Positions 1 to 9,303 of a DNA stretch of 64,000 bases are shown piece after piece (positions within the stretch are counted from its first letter, which is position 1; every line of letters starts with the position of its first letter). Below the pieces are notes generated by a model that saw only the letters and a program-made list of their open reading frames with translations, was not told the DNA's origin and ran no database searches. The stretch covers positions 62,001-126,000 of the forward strand of contig CBDHYJ010000082.1 of assembly GCA_965275905.1 (NCBI GenBank), read 5' to 3'. This stretch comes from CBDAQD01 sp965275905. Lineage in GTDB: Bacteria; Pseudomonadota; Alphaproteobacteria; Rhizobiales; JAJFHC01. A program made the position numbers and the translations under genes.

Positions 1-120
1 ACATTCGCCATCATGCCGAGGCACTGCGGGGCTGACGCGTATCTGCTTGACTTTGCTGCGGTTCGCGCCAGATACCGTTGTGGGCCGCCGAAAACGCCTG
101 CATGCCTGCCCGCATGCGCA

Positions 121-149
121 TTGCCTGTCGCAAGCGAGTGGTCTATATC
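121..149 (+). promoter_or_regulatory. candidate sigma-70 promoter for hflKC
   Basis: TTGCCT (121-126) and TATATC (144-149) are separated by exactly 17 bases and lie about 120 bases before hflK. The first 269 bases hold no convincing gene. The boxes fit the general housekeeping pattern; a heat-shock promoter was not recognised. Confidence 0.35.
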
Positions 150-269
150 CCCTGTCAACTCGCCTGATCGTGCCAAGCGGAAGGCCTAAAACGGGTCCGA
201 TGGACCTCTATTCGCGTTCAACTGGTCGTGGCGGCAAGCGGATCGCAGACTTGAAAGGACCAAATTCAT

Positions 270-1394
270 ATGCCGTGGAGTAATCAAAGCGGTGGTGGCG
301 GCTGGCAAGGCGGCGGCGGCGGAAACAACCGCGGGCCTTGGGGACAGCGCGGACCCAGTGGAAGCGGACCAAATCCGCCGGACCTCGAAGAAATTCTGAA
401 GCGAAGCCAGGACAAGCTGAAGCGCGTCATGCCGGGCGGTTCGATCGGTGGCACCGGTCTCGTGCTCGTCGGTATCGTCGTGCTCGGACTCTGGCTGCTG
501 AGCGGCTTTTACCGGGTGCTGCCGGACGAGCAGGGCGTTGTCCTGAGATTCGGTGAATTCACCCAGCTGACGCAGCCGGGCCTCAACTATCATCTGCCCT
601 ATCCGATCGAAACGGCCCTGACGCCGAAGGTCACGCGCGTCAACAGGATCGACGTCGGCCTTCGCAGCAACGAAGCTCCGGCCCGCCGTTCGTCCGCCTC
701 GAGCGATGTGCCCGAGGAAAGCCTGATGCTGACCGGTGACGAGAACATCGTCGATGTTGATTTCTCGGTGTTCTGGGTCATCAACGATGCGGCGAAGTAC
801 CTGTTCAACATCCAGAACCCGGCGGGCACGGTCAAGGCTGTCGCCGAGAGTTCGATGCGCGAGATCATCGGCCGCAGCGACATTCAGCCGATCCTGACCC
901 AGGCCCGGCAGAAAACCGAAGCGGACGTGCAGGATCTGATGCAGAAAGCGCTTGATGATTACGGCTCCGGCATCCAGATCACGCAGGTGCAGCTGCAGAA
1001 GGTCGACCCGCCGGCACAGGTGATCGACGCGTTCCGGGACGTCCAGGCGGCGCGAGCCGACCAGGAACGTCTTCAGAACGAGGCGCAGGCCTACGCCAAC
1101 AAGGTGATCCCGGAAGCGCGAGGCGACGCCGAGCGCATCCTCCAGGCTGCCGAAGCCTTCAAGCAGCAGCAGATTGCCGAGGCGCAGGGTCAGGCATCGC
1201 GGTTCCTGTCCGTCTACAACGAGTACAGGCTGGCTCCCGAGGTGACGCGCGAGCGCCTGTTCCTCGAGACGATCGAGCGGGTTTTCCGGGACAAGAGCAA
1301 GATCATCATCGACAAGGATGCCGGTGGTAGTCAGGGCGTCGTGCCTTACCTGCCGCTCAACGAGCTCACCAAACGCAGCAATCCAGGAGGCTGA
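270..1394 (+). CDS. hflK: HflK, SPFH-family regulator of the FtsH protease
   Basis: HflK with HflC forms the inner-membrane complex that surrounds FtsH and limits its degradation of membrane proteins. The 374-residue product has a Gly-rich cytoplasmic N-terminus (about 8-35), one membrane segment (about 60-80), and an SPFH/band-7 domain beginning VLPDEQGVVLRFGEF at about 83, followed by an Ala/Glu/Gln-rich helical stretch (about 250-310). The ATG at 270 has a GAAAGGA ribosome site ten bases upstream. An acidic and Ser-rich insert (about 130-150) sits early in the SPFH domain. hflC follows two bases after the stop, so the two are co-translated. Confidence 0.96.
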   Translation: MPWSNQSGGGGWQGGGGGNNRGPWGQRGPSGSGPNPPDLEEILKRSQDKLKRVMPGGSIGGTGLVLVGIVVLGLWLLSGFYRVLPDEQGVVLRFGEFTQLTQPGLNYHLPYPIETALTPKVTRVNRIDVGLRSNEAPARRSSASSDVPEESLMLTGDENIVDVDFSVFWVINDAAKYLFNIQNPAGTVKAVAESSMREIIGRSDIQPILTQARQKTEADVQDLMQKALDDYGSGIQITQVQLQKVDPPAQVIDAFRDVQAARADQERLQNEAQAYANKVIPEARGDAERILQAAEAFKQQQIAEAQGQASRFLSVYNEYRLAPEVTRERLFLETIERVFRDKSKIIIDKDAGGSQGVVPYLPLNELTKRSNPGG

Positions 1395-1396
1395 CC

Positions 1397-2278
1397 ATGA
1401 GCAAACCTCTTCTTATTGGGCTCGGTGTCGTTGTTGCGGCGGTCGCCGTCCTCTTGTCCATGTCATTGTTCACCGTGTTTCAGACCCAGCAGGCGCTGGT
1501 ACTGCAGTTCGGTGAGCCGAAACGGGTGATCCGCGATGCGGGTCTGCAGTTCAAGGTGCCTTTCGTCCAGAACGTGATCTACCTGGACAAGCGCATACTC
1601 GACCTGGATTCGCCGGCTCAGGAAGTCATTGCTTCGGATCAGAAGCGACTTGTTGTCGACGCGTTCTCGCGGTTCAAGATTTCCGATCCGCTCCGGTTCT
1701 ATCAGTCGGTCGGCAATGAGCAGGTTGCCCGCTCCAGACTGTCCACCGTTCTGAATTCGAGCGTCCGGCGTGTGCTGGGTGAGTCCAGCTTTACGGCGGT
1801 CGTGCGCGACCGTCGTGAGGAACTCATGAAGAGGATCACCAGTCAGGTGAACACCGAGGCAGCCAAGTTCGGCATAGAGATTGTGGACGTCAAGATCCGC
1901 CGCGCCGACCTGCCGCAGGCCAACTCCGAGGCGATCTACCGCAGAATGCAGACGGAACGTCAGCGGGAAGCGGCCGAGATTCGCGCGCAGGGCCAGGAGC
2001 AGGCTCAGAGAATCAGGTCGCGCGCCGACAAGGAAGTGACCGTCATCAAGGCCGAAGCGACCCGCGATGGCGAGAAGCTTCGTGGTGAAGGCGAGGCGGA
2101 GAGAAACAAGATCTTTGCGCAGGCGTTTGGACAGGATCCGGACTTCTTCGCGTTCTATCGCTCCATGCAGGCTTATGAGAGCAGTCTGCAGGGAACGGAT
2201 ACGACCCTTGTGCTCACTCCCGACAGTGATTTCTTCAAGTACTTCCAGGGTGCGCAGGGCTCGAAGGCTCCGCAATGA
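1397..2278 (+). CDS. hflC: HflC, partner of HflK
   Basis: Second subunit of the HflKC complex that modulates FtsH at the inner membrane. The 293-residue protein has an N-terminal membrane anchor (about 5-27), then the SPFH domain with the conserved QTQQALVLQFGEP entry. A charged helix (about 195-245, rich in Arg/Glu/Ala) and a C-terminal FFAFYRSM-type segment are both typical of HflC. AGGAGG lies six bases before the ATG, inside the end of hflK. Its stop overlaps the next start as ATGA. Confidence 0.96.
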   Translation: MSKPLLIGLGVVVAAVAVLLSMSLFTVFQTQQALVLQFGEPKRVIRDAGLQFKVPFVQNVIYLDKRILDLDSPAQEVIASDQKRLVVDAFSRFKISDPLRFYQSVGNEQVARSRLSTVLNSSVRRVLGESSFTAVVRDRREELMKRITSQVNTEAAKFGIEIVDVKIRRADLPQANSEAIYRRMQTERQREAAEIRAQGQEQAQRIRSRADKEVTVIKAEATRDGEKLRGEGEAERNKIFAQAFGQDPDFFAFYRSMQAYESSLQGTDTTLVLTPDSDFFKYFQGAQGSKAPQ

Positions 2279-2460
2279 CGGATCTGCTGGTCGGCATAGG
2301 CCTCGTCCTTGTTCTCGAGGGACTGGCCTATGCCGCAGCACCGGAATTTATGAAGAACATGATGGAACAGATGCAGACCGTTCCCGCGCAATCCCTGAGG
2401 GTCGCGGGAGCGGCGTGTCTGGCTATTGGCGTTTTCATCGTTTGGATGGTGCGCGGATAA
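2275..2460 (+). CDS. DUF2065 small membrane protein
   Basis: A 61-residue protein with two hydrophobic helices (about 3-20 and 40-58) joined by a short Met/Gln-rich loop. Length and position directly after hflC match the DUF2065 family. Its molecular role is unknown; association with HflKC is inferred only from the four-base translational overlap (ATGA) with hflC. It ends 159 bases before the protease gene. Confidence 0.85.
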   Translation: MTDLLVGIGLVLVLEGLAYAAAPEFMKNMMEQMQTVPAQSLRVAGAACLAIGVFIVWMVRG

Positions 2461-2491
2461 CTGTATGCTCACGGTAATCTCAATGGCCGCA

Positions 2492-2506
2492 GGACATAAA
2501 TTGTCC
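2492..2506. repeat. 15-base inverted repeat between the hflKC unit and the protease gene
   Basis: GGACA-TAAAT-TGTCC is a perfect five-base inverted repeat with an AT-rich centre. It lies 114-128 bases before the protease start in a 159-base gap. It could be an operator or a weak RNA hairpin; no regulator can be named. Confidence 0.4.
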
Positions 2507-2619
2507 ATAATGCACTGAATTGTGGGAAGCGCGTCGATGACGCCGGCGAAACACGGTGTTTGCCCGGGCACGTCGAGAGCATGCGGCAGGGCAGAGATTT
2601 GAATTCAAGGAGATCGGCA

Positions 2620-4122
2620 TTGGTCGGAATTAGTCAATCAGGGGAATGCAGCGTCATCGGCCTGCGGGCCATGCGCATTATGGCGGTTGTCTTGTTGGTG
2701 GCAGGCGTGACGGCACTGGCACCATCGGCAAAGGCTCAGGGACCGCAATCTGTGGCCGACATTGCCGAGAAACTCACCGGTGCGGTGGTGAATATTTCGA
2801 CGGCGCAGAACGTCGGCGCAAAAAAGAAGCCTTCAGTGCCGCTTCCGTCTTTGCCGCCCGGGTCGCCATTTCAGGAGTTTTTCGAAGAATTCCTTGAGCG
2901 GCAGCAAAAGGGTAATACCCCGCGCCGGCCGCGCCGCGTTCAGTCACTGGGTTCCGGCTTCGTGATCGACCCTGATGGAATCATCATCACCAACAATCAC
3001 GTGATTGCCGAGGCTGATGAAATCGAGGCGACGTTCCCGGACGGCATGAAGCTGAAAGCGGAAGTCCTGGGACGGGATCCGAAAACGGATATCGCCGTAT
3101 TGAAGGTGAAGCCCGAAAAGCCGCTGACCGCCGTCAAGTTCGGCAATTCGAACTCCATTCGCGTCGGCGACTGGGTAATGGCGATCGGAAATCCGTTCGG
3201 CCTCGGCGGGACCGTGACGGTGGGAATCGTGTCGGCCCGCAATCGGGATATCAATTCCGGTCCCTATGATGATTTCATTCAGACCGATGCCGCAATCAAC
3301 CGCGGAAACTCCGGCGGCCCGCTCTTCAACATGCAAGGGGAGGTGGTCGGCATCAATACGGCGATTATCTCGCCGACCGGCGGGTCTATCGGTATCGGCT
3401 TCTCAATTCCGACGACAGTCGCCATGCCGGTGATCGACCAGTTGCGCCAGTTCGGCGAGACGCGCCGGGGCTGGCTTGGCGTCAGAATCCAGACCGTCAC
3501 GGATGAAATCGCCGAGAGCCTTGGCCTCAAGGAGAAGAAGGGCGCACTGGTTGCCGACGTGACCAAGGGTGGTCCGGCAGAGCCTGCCGGTATCCTGGCC
3601 GGAGACATCATCATCGAGTTCGACGGCAAGGATGTCGAGGAGATGCGGGATCTGCCGCGCATCGTGGCCGATACGCCTCCGGACAAGGCGGTTGATGTCC
3701 TCGTGCTGCGCAAGGGCAAGGAGCAGAAGCTCAGCGTCAAGCTCGGCCGTCTTGAAGAGGGCGAGAAGAAGATTGCCGCTGCATCCACGAAAAAGAAGGC
3801 CGCCGAGTCGAAGACGGAAAAGGTCTCGGCACTGGGCATGGAAATCTCGGATCTGACGAAGAAACTGCGTGAGCAGTACAAGATCGACGAAAAGGTCAAG
3901 GGCGTGGTCATCACGTCCGTCGACCAGGATGGCCCCGCCGCCGAGAAGCGGATTCAGCCCGGCGAGATCATCGTCGAGGTCAACCAGGAAGAGGTCGCCT
4001 CGCCGAAGTCCGTCATGGATCGCGTCGCGGAACTGAAGAAATCCGGTCGCAAGTCTGTCTTGCTGACGCTTTCCAAACCGGATGGTGAACTGCGATTTAC
4101 GCCGGTGAAGGTCGCCGAATAG
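2620..4122 (+). CDS. degP: Do-family periplasmic serine protease/chaperone (DegP-like)
   Basis: Periplasmic trypsin-like protease that removes misfolded envelope proteins. I place the start at the TTG at 2620, because AAGGAG lies seven bases upstream and translation then gives a signal peptide with the hydrophobic core MAVVLLVAGV and cleavage near residue 40 (AKAQ-GPQS). In this numbering the catalytic triad is His127 (NNHVIAE), Asp157 (KTDIAVLK) and Ser231 (GNSGGPLF). Two PDZ domains follow (about 270-370 and 405-500), joined by a Lys/Glu-rich linker. An in-frame ATG at 2671 is an alternative start but lacks a ribosome site. Membership in the hflKC operon is likely. A strong terminator follows. 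Confidence 0.94.
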   Translation: MVGISQSGECSVIGLRAMRIMAVVLLVAGVTALAPSAKAQGPQSVADIAEKLTGAVVNISTAQNVGAKKKPSVPLPSLPPGSPFQEFFEEFLERQQKGNTPRRPRRVQSLGSGFVIDPDGIIITNNHVIAEADEIEATFPDGMKLKAEVLGRDPKTDIAVLKVKPEKPLTAVKFGNSNSIRVGDWVMAIGNPFGLGGTVTVGIVSARNRDINSGPYDDFIQTDAAINRGNSGGPLFNMQGEVVGINTAIISPTGGSIGIGFSIPTTVAMPVIDQLRQFGETRRGWLGVRIQTVTDEIAESLGLKEKKGALVADVTKGGPAEPAGILAGDIIIEFDGKDVEEMRDLPRIVADTPPDKAVDVLVLRKGKEQKLSVKLGRLEEGEKKIAAASTKKKAAESKTEKVSALGMEISDLTKKLREQYKIDEKVKGVVITSVDQDGPAAEKRIQPGEIIVEVNQEEVASPKSVMDRVAELKKSGRKSVLLTLSKPDGELRFTPVKVAE

Positions 4123-4149
4123 GCGATCCCGGCAGATAATGAACGCGGG

Positions 4150-4176
4150 ACGGGCGGCCAAGTGGCCGCCCGTTTT
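4150..4176 (+). terminator. Rho-independent terminator after the protease gene
   Basis: ACGGGCGGCC pairs perfectly with GGCCGCCCGT across an AAGT loop, followed by TTTTCGTTTT. This ends the hflK-hflC-degP unit. Confidence 0.85.
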
Positions 4177-4281
4177 CGTTTTGTGACCTCAGCGCGCTGT
4201 CGACGGTTCCTCGGGTGTTGGCCGTGCGGTAATGTGACGTGCTGATTGGCGTGTGCGGGACGCGATTTTTGGAGATGCCTG

Positions 4282-5388
4282 GTGACGTTAAGGCTTTGGC
4301 GTTGGTTCCTTATGCTCGGGAGTTTGGTGTTGTCTGTTTCCGGATACCCCACAGCCGCAGAACCCTGGCAGACCGTTGAACCAGGGGAAGCCGGATTTTC
4401 TGCAGAACTCCCGAAAATGCTCGAAGACCGGTATGCGAAGGGCGATCTTCCGGGGCTGCACGCCGTGGTGGTCGCGCGCAACGGCAAGCTTGTCCTGGAG
4501 CGCTATTTTGAAGGAACCGACGAGATCTGGGGCAGGGATGTCGGCTCCGTGAAATTCGGTCCCGAGGTCCTTCACGATCTCCGTTCCGTGAGCAAGTCCA
4601 TCGTGGGACTGCTCTACGGGATAGCGCTTGGTGAAGGCAAGGTGCCCGGCCTGGATGAAGCGCTTGTCGATCATTTTCCCTATAGGGATCTGGCGAGCGA
4701 TGCCGACCGTAGGAGAATGACCGTCAAGCACGCCCTGACGATGACGCTGGGCGTAAGGTGGGATGAAACGCTTCCCTATACAGACGAAAAGAACAGCGAA
4801 ATCGCCATGGAAATGGCGAAAGACCGCTATCGGTTCATTCTCGAACAGCCGTTCGTCGACGAACCCGGCAAGACGTGGACCTATACCGGGGGATCGACCG
4901 CACTCCTGGCCCGCCTCATTGCGCAGGGAACCGGCCGCCAGTTGCATGACTACGCCAAGGAGAAGCTGTTCGCCCCTCTGGGCATCGACCAGAGCGAGTG
5001 GACACTCGGGACCAATGGTGAGCCGGCGGCTGCGTCGGGACTCCGCCTGACGGCTCGCGACCTTGCCCGCATCGGCCGCATGGTGCTCGACAAGGGGCAA
5101 TGGAAAGGCAGCCAGATCGTTCCAGCCGACTGGCTCGAGGCCACTTTTACGCGCCACGTGCCGTCAGAGGACGGCCTGTTCTACGGCTTTCAGTGGTGGC
5201 TGGGACTGGGCGCGACTCCGGACCGGCCGTGGATGGCCGCATTCGGCAACGGCGGACAACGTCTCGTCATTATCCCCCATCTGGACATGGTGATGGTCGT
5301 GTTTGCCGGGCGATACAATGACAGGAATGCCTGGAAGCTCTCCGTCCGCATTCTGACAGAGATCATCTCTCCCTCGATTACCAGGTAA
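4282..5388 (+). CDS. secreted serine hydrolase, class C beta-lactamase fold
   Basis: Penicillin-binding-protein-like serine hydrolase (esterase/DD-peptidase/class C beta-lactamase superfamily) exported to the periplasm. I chose GTG at 4282: GGAG lies seven bases upstream and it gives a clean signal peptide (WRWFLMLGSLVLSVSG, cleavage near residue 26, TAA-EPW). The nucleophile motif SVSK is at residues 102-105 and a Tyr-centred second motif (TWTYTGGS) lies near 205. An HGGG-like third motif appears as FGNGGQ near 330. At 368 residues the length fits the family. The substrate cannot be predicted. The gene stands alone, convergent with serB. Confidence 0.85.
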   Translation: MTLRLWRWFLMLGSLVLSVSGYPTAAEPWQTVEPGEAGFSAELPKMLEDRYAKGDLPGLHAVVVARNGKLVLERYFEGTDEIWGRDVGSVKFGPEVLHDLRSVSKSIVGLLYGIALGEGKVPGLDEALVDHFPYRDLASDADRRRMTVKHALTMTLGVRWDETLPYTDEKNSEIAMEMAKDRYRFILEQPFVDEPGKTWTYTGGSTALLARLIAQGTGRQLHDYAKEKLFAPLGIDQSEWTLGTNGEPAAASGLRLTARDLARIGRMVLDKGQWKGSQIVPADWLEATFTRHVPSEDGLFYGFQWWLGLGATPDRPWMAAFGNGGQRLVIIPHLDMVMVVFAGRYNDRNAWKLSVRILTEIISPSITR

Positions 5389-5417
5389 CGCCGGGTGGAA
5401 CTGTAGAGACCTGATCG

Positions 5418-6320
5418 TCAGGCTGTTGCCTGTTCCACGAATTCGGACCTTCGGTATCCCTGTATGTAAAGAAGGGCGGAGAGGTCGGCGTGGCTCACGC
5501 AGGCGTCTGCCGCAGCGGCAACCGCGGGCTTTGCCTTGAATGCAACCCCGAGGCCGGCGGCACCGATCATGGCAAGATCGTTCGCGCCGTCGCCGACGGC
5601 CATCGTCTGGGACATTCTGATGCCCAGACGGTCGACATAGGCGTTCAGGGCAATCAGCTTCGCTTCGGCGCCAAGGATGGGTTCGCTAACGGTGCCATCC
5701 AGAACTCCGTCCGTGAACTCCAGGGTATTCGCCTTGTTCTCGTCGAAGCCGACGGCATCGGCGACCCGATCCGTGAAGAACGTGAAACCGCCGGACACCA
5801 GTGCCGTGTATGCGCCGTTCGCGCGCATGGTCCGGACCAGTGTCCGCGCGCCCGGGCGAATCGTGATCTGGTCTTCGAACACTCTTGCGAGTTCTTCGTG
5901 TTTCAGACCTTTCAGGAGTGCGACGCGCTCCCTTACGGCGGGAACGAATTCGATCTCACCGCGCATCGCCCGCTCCGTTATGGCGGCAATGTCGTCCTTG
6001 ATGCCGAGGGCGGCACCGAGTTCATCGATGCATTCCTGATCAATTACGGTGGAATCCATGTCGGCGATGAGCAGGCGTTTGCGGCGGTCTTCGGCGGGCT
6101 GAAGGATCCAGTCGATCGGGTGATCGCCAATGGTGTTCTTCGCCAGATCTGCGATGGCGCCGCGGCGGCCGTTCGGGATCGTGAAGTCGCACGCGACGCC
6201 ATCGGCGAGCCAGTCGGCTTCAGGATTGTCAGGAAGGGCCGCTGCTACGGTGTCCGAGACCGTCGTCAACAGTGTGTCGTTGCCAGCTGACGGCCCGATG
6301 AGTGTGAGTACGTGGTTCAT
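5418..6320 (-). CDS. serB: phosphoserine phosphatase SerB
   Basis: HAD-superfamily phosphatase that makes L-serine from O-phosphoserine, the last step of the phosphorylated serine pathway. The 300-residue protein has an N-terminal ACT-like segment (about 1-75) and a HAD core with the nucleophile motif DMDST (Asp87, Asp89). A serine motif follows (TALVSGGF, near 195) and then the acidic loop GDGANDLAM near 255. Length and domain order match proteobacterial SerB. It is divergent from miaA, with 68 bases between the starts. Confidence 0.95.
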   Translation of the reverse strand: MNHVLTLIGPSAGNDTLLTTVSDTVAAALPDNPEADWLADGVACDFTIPNGRRGAIADLAKNTIGDHPIDWILQPAEDRRKRLLIADMDSTVIDQECIDELGAALGIKDDIAAITERAMRGEIEFVPAVRERVALLKGLKHEELARVFEDQITIRPGARTLVRTMRANGAYTALVSGGFTFFTDRVADAVGFDENKANTLEFTDGVLDGTVSEPILGAEAKLIALNAYVDRLGIRMSQTMAVGDGANDLAMIGAAGLGVAFKAKPAVAAAADACVSHADLSALLYIQGYRRSEFVEQATA

Positions 6321-6388
6321 TTTCCTGCTTGAGCCACTCGGCGGCTTGTGTTTCTGGTCCTGTATGACCGGATTGGGTGCAATGTGGA

Positions 6389-7369
6389 ATGAACGTCTTG
6401 GGTGAGCAACCGGAAGAACCAGGTGCCGCGCTGAAGCGTGCCGTCCTTATCGCAGGCCCGACTGCCAGCGGCAAGTCCGCAGTCGCCATGGCAATCGCCC
6501 GGGAATTCGACGGCGTGGTGATCAATGCCGATTCCATGCAGGTGTACCGTGACTTGCGCCTTCTCAGCGCCCGTCCCAGCGAGGAAGAAGAAGCCGCCGT
6601 GCCGCACAGACTCTATGGCTTTGTCGACGGCGCCGAAGCGTTTTCGACGGGTAGATGGGCCGATGCGGCAGCCGATGCGATCAGGGACGTCTGGGCGGGC
6701 GGGCAACTGCCCATCGTGATCGGCGGTACGGGCCTCTACTTCCGTGCTCTGGAAAGCGGGCTGGCGCCTGTTCCCGAGATTCCCGTGAATGTCCGGCAGG
6801 CTTTGCGCGAGCGCGCCGCACTGGAAGGGGCCGGCGCATTGCATCATGAACTGCAGCTCAAGGACCCGGCGATGGCAGACCGCCTCGAACCCGGCGACCG
6901 GCAGCGCGTGTTGCGGGCGCTCGAGGTGCTCGAGGCAACGGGCAAGTCCCTGCTGGATTGGCAGAGTGCCCAGAATAGCGCCGGTTTCCTGGAAGGTGTG
7001 CAGACGGCCAGATTGCTGATGGAGGTTGAGCGAAGCGAACTCTATCGCAGATGCGAGGCACGGTTCGACACCATGATGTCATCAGGCGCGCTTAGTGAAG
7101 TCCGAACGCTGATTGACAGAGGTCTCGATCCGGATTTGCCGGTGATGAAAGCTGTCGGCGTGCCTCAACTGGGAGCATACCTGCGAAACGAGGTCGGCCT
7201 GGGCGAGGCGGAGGCGGCATCGAAAACGGCGACTCGCCAATATGCGAAGCGTCAATTGACCTGGTTCAGGAGTAATATGATTTCGTGGAATGCTATATCT
7301 GCGCACGATTTGGAAAGTTCATTAAGGGAAATTTTTTCAATTGTTCGGGATAATGTGTTGACCAGGTGA
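6389..7369 (+). CDS. miaA: tRNA dimethylallyltransferase MiaA
   Basis: Adds the dimethylallyl group to A37 of tRNAs reading UNN codons. The P-loop GPTASGKS is near residue 21, the substrate-binding VINADSMQVYRDL near 42, and IGGTGLYFRAL near 110. The C-terminus carries the family motif TRQYAKRQLTWFR. The ATG at 6389 is preferred; a GTG at 6377 is in frame and would add four residues, and neither has a clear ribosome site. At 326 residues it is full length. The last segment (after 290) is AT-richer than the rest. Confidence 0.95.
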   Translation: MNVLGEQPEEPGAALKRAVLIAGPTASGKSAVAMAIAREFDGVVINADSMQVYRDLRLLSARPSEEEEAAVPHRLYGFVDGAEAFSTGRWADAAADAIRDVWAGGQLPIVIGGTGLYFRALESGLAPVPEIPVNVRQALRERAALEGAGALHHELQLKDPAMADRLEPGDRQRVLRALEVLEATGKSLLDWQSAQNSAGFLEGVQTARLLMEVERSELYRRCEARFDTMMSSGALSEVRTLIDRGLDPDLPVMKAVGVPQLGAYLRNEVGLGEAEAASKTATRQYAKRQLTWFRSNMISWNAISAHDLESSLREIFSIVRDNVLTR

Positions 7370-7403
7370 CAGTGAAAGGATAGGGTGCGCCGCCTTCTTG
7401 GCT

Positions 7404-7421
7404 GATTTTGTTACCAAAATC
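7404..7421 (+). repeat. short hairpin in the ilvB leader
   Basis: GATTTTG-TTAC-CAAAATC is a perfect seven-base stem with a four-base loop, about 80 bases before the ilvB start. No U-run follows, so it is not a classical terminator, and no leader peptide rich in Ile/Leu/Val was evident. It may be an operator or leader structure. Confidence 0.35.
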
Positions 7422-7502
7422 GGTGCGGATCGATATCTTCTGCACGAGCCGGAAGGCATTTTGCTGTTTGAATTCAGGTCTGTATCGGAAGGAAAAGGAA
7501 CA

Positions 7503-9257
7503 ATGGCGCAGAATATGACCGGCGCGGAAATCGTTATCAACGCACTGATCGACCAGGGCGTAGAGGTAATTTTCGGTTATCCGGGCGGCGCCGTACTTCC
7601 GATTTATGACGCGCTTTTCGAGGAAAGCCGGATCAAGCATGTTCTGGTCCGCCACGAGCAGGGGGCCGTTCACGCGGCCGAGGGCTATGCGCGGTCGACC
7701 GGCAAGCCCGGCGTTGTCCTGGTGACATCGGGACCGGGTGCCACAAATGCCGTGACCGGCCTGACGGATGCCCTCATGGATTCCATCCCGATTGTCTGCC
7801 TGACCGGTCAGGTTGCAACGCATCTGATCGGGAACGATGCCTTTCAGGAGGCCGACGTTGTCGGAATCACGCGTCCGTGCACCAAGCACAATTATCTGGT
7901 CAAGGAGCCGGAAGAGCTTGCACGGGTGATGCACGAGGCGTTTTACGTCGCGACCAACGGTCGGCCTGGACCGGTCGTTGTCGACATTCCGAAGGACGTC
8001 CAGTTCGCTCAGGCGAAATACACCGGGCCGACCAATGTTGCGCACAAGACATACAGGCCACGGCTCAAGGGCGATCAGAATGCGATCCGCGAAGCGGTTG
8101 AACTGATTGCCGGCGCGAGACGGCCGATCTTCTATACGGGTGGCGGCATAATCAATTCGGGCAGGGCAGCGAGCGAATTGCTGCGTGAATTCGTCCGGAT
8201 GACGGGCTATCCGATCACATCGACGCTGATGGGGCTCGGCGCCTATCCGGCCTCGGATCCGCAGTGGCTGGGCATGCTCGGCATGCACGGCACCTTTGAA
8301 GCCAACAATGCCATGCATGACTGCGATGTCATGATCAACATCGGCGCGCGTTTCGATGACCGGATAACGGGCCGGCTGGACGCGTTCTCTCCCGGCTCGA
8401 AGAAGATCCATATCGATATCGATCCGTCTTCGATCAACAAGAACATCAGCGTCGACGTGCCGATCATCGGCGACTGCGCCCACGTTCTCGAAGAGATGAT
8501 CCGCGTCTGGAAGGCGCGCTCCGCGCGTCCCGACAAGACGGCGCTGGAAAGCTGGTGGCGCCAGATCGACGAATGGCGCGGGCGGGACTGCTTGAAGTAT
8601 CGTCAGCGCGATGATGCCATCATGCCGCAATACGCCATCCAGAGGCTCTACGAACTCACCAAGGACAGGGACTGCTACATCACGACCGAAGTCGGCCAGC
8701 ATCAGATGTGGGCGGCACAGTTCTACGGTTTCGAGGAGCCCAACCGCTGGATGACGTCGGGAGGGCTCGGCACCATGGGCTACGGGTTGCCGGCCGCGCT
8801 GGGCGTGCAGATTGCCCATCCGGATGCGCTGGTCATCGATATCGCCGGTGAGGCGTCAGTCCAGATGACCATGCAGGAGATGTCGACGGCCGTTCAATAC
8901 GATCTGCCGATGAAGATCTTCATCATCAACAACGAGTACATGGGTATGGTGCGCCAGTGGCAGGAACTGCTTCACGGCGGGCGCTATTCGCACAGTTACT
9001 CGGCCGCGCTTCCGGACTTCGTCAAGATGGCGGAAGCATTCGGCGCCAAGGGTATCCGGGCCGAGAAGCCCGACGAACTCGATGACGCCATCAATGAGAT
9101 GATCTCGGTGGACGCGCCTGTTCTGTTCGACTGCGTGGTCGAGAAAGTTGCCAACTGCTTCCCGATGATTCCGTCGGGCGAAGCGCACAACAATATGCTT
9201 CTCGGCGATGACGAAGAGCTTGCAGAGGTATCGGAAGAAGGAAAGATCCTGGTATAG
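7503..9257 (+). CDS. ilvB: acetolactate synthase large subunit
   Basis: Thiamine-diphosphate enzyme that condenses two pyruvates to acetolactate (or pyruvate with 2-oxobutyrate), the first common step of Val/Leu/Ile synthesis. The start is the ATG at 7503 (MAQNMTGAEIV) with AAAGGA just upstream; an in-frame TTG at 7398 would add 35 residues with no family resemblance. The product is 584 residues. The N-terminal ThDP pyrimidine domain contains GYPGGAVLP and the activating Glu in RHEQGAVHAAEGYAR. A central FAD-type domain follows, and the C-terminal ThDP domain carries IDIAGEASVQMTMQE and IFIINNEYMGMVRQW. ilvN and ilvC follow on the same strand. Confidence 0.96.
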   Translation: MAQNMTGAEIVINALIDQGVEVIFGYPGGAVLPIYDALFEESRIKHVLVRHEQGAVHAAEGYARSTGKPGVVLVTSGPGATNAVTGLTDALMDSIPIVCLTGQVATHLIGNDAFQEADVVGITRPCTKHNYLVKEPEELARVMHEAFYVATNGRPGPVVVDIPKDVQFAQAKYTGPTNVAHKTYRPRLKGDQNAIREAVELIAGARRPIFYTGGGIINSGRAASELLREFVRMTGYPITSTLMGLGAYPASDPQWLGMLGMHGTFEANNAMHDCDVMINIGARFDDRITGRLDAFSPGSKKIHIDIDPSSINKNISVDVPIIGDCAHVLEEMIRVWKARSARPDKTALESWWRQIDEWRGRDCLKYRQRDDAIMPQYAIQRLYELTKDRDCYITTEVGQHQMWAAQFYGFEEPNRWMTSGGLGTMGYGLPAALGVQIAHPDALVIDIAGEASVQMTMQEMSTAVQYDLPMKIFIINNEYMGMVRQWQELLHGGRYSHSYSAALPDFVKMAEAFGAKGIRAEKPDELDDAINEMISVDAPVLFDCVVEKVANCFPMIPSGEAHNNMLLGDDEELAEVSEEGKILV

Positions 9258-9303
9258 GTCCGCTTCCTCGCGTCGGGCCGCCTCGCGGCCTTCCAGTATG
9301 TTG

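Noticed and set aside
47..283. A 78-codon frame at the left edge running into hflK
   Set aside because: It overlaps the hflK ribosome site and start, and has no recognisable features.
7398..7502. A 35-residue N-terminal extension of ilvB from TTG 7398
   Set aside because: The extension has no similarity to IlvB, and ATG 7503 has a proper ribosome site.
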